A stretch of 10,000 bases of DNA, taken from Actinidia chinensis. Taxonomy: Eukaryota > Streptophyta > Magnoliopsida > Ericales > Actinidiaceae. The translations under genes were made by a program, and so were the position numbers. The stretch spans positions 9,583,513 to 9,593,512 of the forward strand of contig CM018896.1 in NCBI GenBank assembly GCA_009663005.1, given 5' to 3'. The notes beneath the pieces were generated by a model. That model saw only the letters and a program-made list of their open reading frames with translations. It did no database searches and had not been told where the DNA came from. This document shows, piece after piece, positions 8,550-10,000 of the stretch (its first letter is position 1; each line of letters begins with the position of its first letter).

Positions 8550-9934
8550 AAGAGGTCGGCGATGTTTGCCCTTTAGTTGAAAGCAGTGCCTCAGTATGTG
8601 TCCGTGTCCCGGTGTGAAGCAATTCACACAATATTTGTTCCTGTCCTCTTCGGGGGGTCAATTTTGATCTTTCGGGCCATTTGACGAACTCTTCGTGCAT
8701 AATTTCTGAGAGTACTTGGGCAACGGGGGGGCGTTGAGTGGTGGACGAGTAAGCTCAGGTCGGCGGGAAGGGGGTGCTTGAGGACGTCTAATCATTGGAT
8801 CGTTGGGATCTCGGTCAGGTCCTTGTACTTCGTCTCTTCCCTATTAACAGTTCGCTCGTATCAGGTCCTTTCTATTTTGAATCATCCTTACCTGTCGCCT
8901 TCGTTTGGCCTCGGCCAAACTCCCTGCGGCGATTATACTTGTCGGCTTTGCTCTGGAGTGCGGATTAAAGTTTCAGGAACGTTTGTGGGAAGAGAGTCGA
9001 ACAGAGGGCCAGGTCGGAGTCCTTCCATCATAGCATGATTGATTACCTTTGTGCTGGTTTCACAACTTCTAGAATAGCCTGATTGAATCGTTTCACGAAA
9101 AGAAGTTTTTAAGCTCTCAATCTCTTTGATGAATGCGTGAAAGGTTGAGAAGCATGCTATGGCGATTTCTCAGCTATGAAATTGGCGACGAAGAGTCGAC
9201 TGAGATCGCTAAAGGAATCAATTGGTCCCTGGCGACAGTTTGAAACCAATGACCTGGCGGGGGGTCCCTTCAAAAAGTGGCGGGAGAACGCTATGCACAT
9301 AATCTCGTCGAGCAAACCCTTGGAGCGACATCAGACTCTTTTACGAGTCCAGGTGGTCCATCGGATCTGTTTTTCCAATAAAGACCGAGTGGGCGGGGAG
9401 CTTGAACTTTGATGAAATCCGAGCCCTCAATATCTCTCTGTGAACGGCGGTTTGTCTGTTTAATTAGTGTGTCCACAGTTACTGGGGGCACTGCCAGGTG
9501 TGATGGCGTCGAGACGGGCGGTTTCAACTCTCGAATTTTTGTGAGGTGACTTATTCGATGCCTGATGGGTCATTTCTGCGAGGGCTCCTCCCCCTGCTCG
9601 ATCTGGTGGGAGATTTTACTAGATTCGGAGGAAGGAACTCTTTTACGCGAGGAGCTGAGTGTGGCGTCTCCCCCGCCCTACTTGATCGGCACTGATATTT
9701 TGGAACGATTTCCTGAACGATTCGAGTGGCGAGATCGCCGGACATTCACGGGACAGTGGTTGACCGCTGGATAGTGGTTGGGGGTGGCAACGCAGCGAGG
9801 AGTTTGCATTCGGCGACCAGTATCTCGTTCATTATCTCATCTGCTCAGCCATATCGTGTATCTCACGATGGAGACCTTTAGATCTGGAGATTGGGCGGGT
9901 TGGCCATAGGACGGATTGTTCCCCGGGGGGCCAT
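8550..9934 (-). pseudogene. gag: gag (capsid and zinc-knuckle nucleocapsid), frame-broken
   Basis: This is the structural protein that forms the virus-like particle and packages element RNA. A possible start ATG is at 9934-9932 (MAPRGTIRPMANPPN follows), soon interrupted. The capsid-type region begins around 9410 with [15 protein letters not shown] and a following DHL, matching the plant gag pattern of FK-P, a G and DP-DHL. At about 9225-9180 the frame reads DSFSDLSRLFVANF, the conserved SF-L-F-F segment after the W/F-L motif. At about 8639-8582 a zinc-knuckle-like run (KYC, then C, GH, H and C) is followed by QLK; its ligands fall in different frames, so the knuckle carries small indels. The part between 9000 and 8680 is poorly conserved and only assigned by position. 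Expected length for such a gag is 400-500 codons, which this span fits. The family call is firm, the exact ends are not. Confidence 0.72.
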
Positions 9935-9981
9935 GGCACTTGGTCTGGGTAGATTGCGGTTGAGCAAGGTGCATAGAAACT

Positions 9982-10000
9982 GTCGTTCCCACAGACGGCA
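9982..10000 (-). other. Possible primer-binding-site region just inside the 5' LTR
   Basis: On the minus strand the last 19 bases read TGCCGTCTGTGGGAACGAC. From memory, a very similar stretch (GCCGTCTGTGGGAA, usually preceded by TGGC or TGGT) directly follows the 5' LTR in many plant Tat-type elements and acts as the tRNA primer-binding site. The expected leading TGG would lie outside the window. The putative gag start is only about 50 bases further in, which fits the usual short leader. The tRNA identity cannot be settled here. Confidence 0.45.

Larger units (their letters stand above)
1640..10000 (-). mobile_element. Ty3/gypsy LTR retrotransposon of Tat-clade type, internal region (gag-pol plus 3' region), frame-broken
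   Basis: Read on the minus strand, the window gives gag, protease, reverse transcriptase, RNase H, a second RNase H and integrase in that order, which is the Ty3/gypsy order (integrase last). The second RNase H and a long opposite-strand ORF downstream of integrase are features known from the plant Tat clade. The right edge resembles a primer-binding site, so nearly all of the internal region is inside the window. The left limit is uncertain: I set it near the start of the antisense ORF because no 3' LTR could be recognised, and the element may extend to position 1. Every domain is interrupted by frameshifts and some stops, so this is a non-autonomous or dead copy, or the sequence carries many indel errors. 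Family membership is strong from motifs; the clade name is inference. Confidence 0.85.

Overview
The window looks like flowering-plant repeat DNA. No host gene, tRNA, rRNA, CRISPR array or bacterial-style gene organisation was found. Almost everything can be read as one large, frame-broken Ty3/gypsy LTR retrotransposon lying on the minus strand, with recognisable gag, protease, reverse transcriptase, two RNase H regions and integrase in that order from about 9934 down to 4369. The gene order, the second RNase H of the archaeal-like type, and an extra antisense ORF between pol and the 3' side together point to the Tat clade (relatives of Grande, Retand, Ogre). No long uninterrupted reading frame survives. 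Each domain has to be followed through all three frames, although catalytic motifs are still visible.

Layout, right to left (5' to 3' of the element): 9982-10000 is a primer-binding-site-like edge, so the 5' LTR should lie just outside the window. 9934-8550 is gag with a capsid-like region and a zinc knuckle. 8480-7780 is protease. 7560-6750 is reverse transcriptase (YIDD kept). 6740-6270 is the RT-linked RNase H. 6110-5690 is the archaeal-like RNase H. 5500-4369 is integrase (zinc-binding part, D-D-E residues and the C-terminal end). 4368-3941 is an AT-rich spacer full of ggcga/ggcgatc units.

On the opposite (+) strand, 1668 to about 3940 holds a degenerate ORF related to the plant 'putative gypsy type transposon' protein family (PF04195-like, with a coiled-coil tail), that is, the antisense extra ORF of Tat elements. 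Left of it, 1-880 (+) appears to be the middle and C-terminal part of a second, divergent ORF of the same kind, followed by its own AT-rich spacer (880-1260) carrying a roughly 30-bp tandem repeat built around ggcgatc. The stretch 1260-1660 is unassigned and could be part of an LTR or the promoter side of the antisense ORF. No LTR pair can be shown from this window alone.

Gag packages the RNA, protease cuts the polyprotein, RT and the RNases H make the cDNA, and integrase inserts it. The antisense ORF has no established role. The copy as given cannot make a functional polyprotein. Many breaks sit near homopolymer runs while CpG remains common, so either recent decay or uncorrected sequencing indels should be considered.
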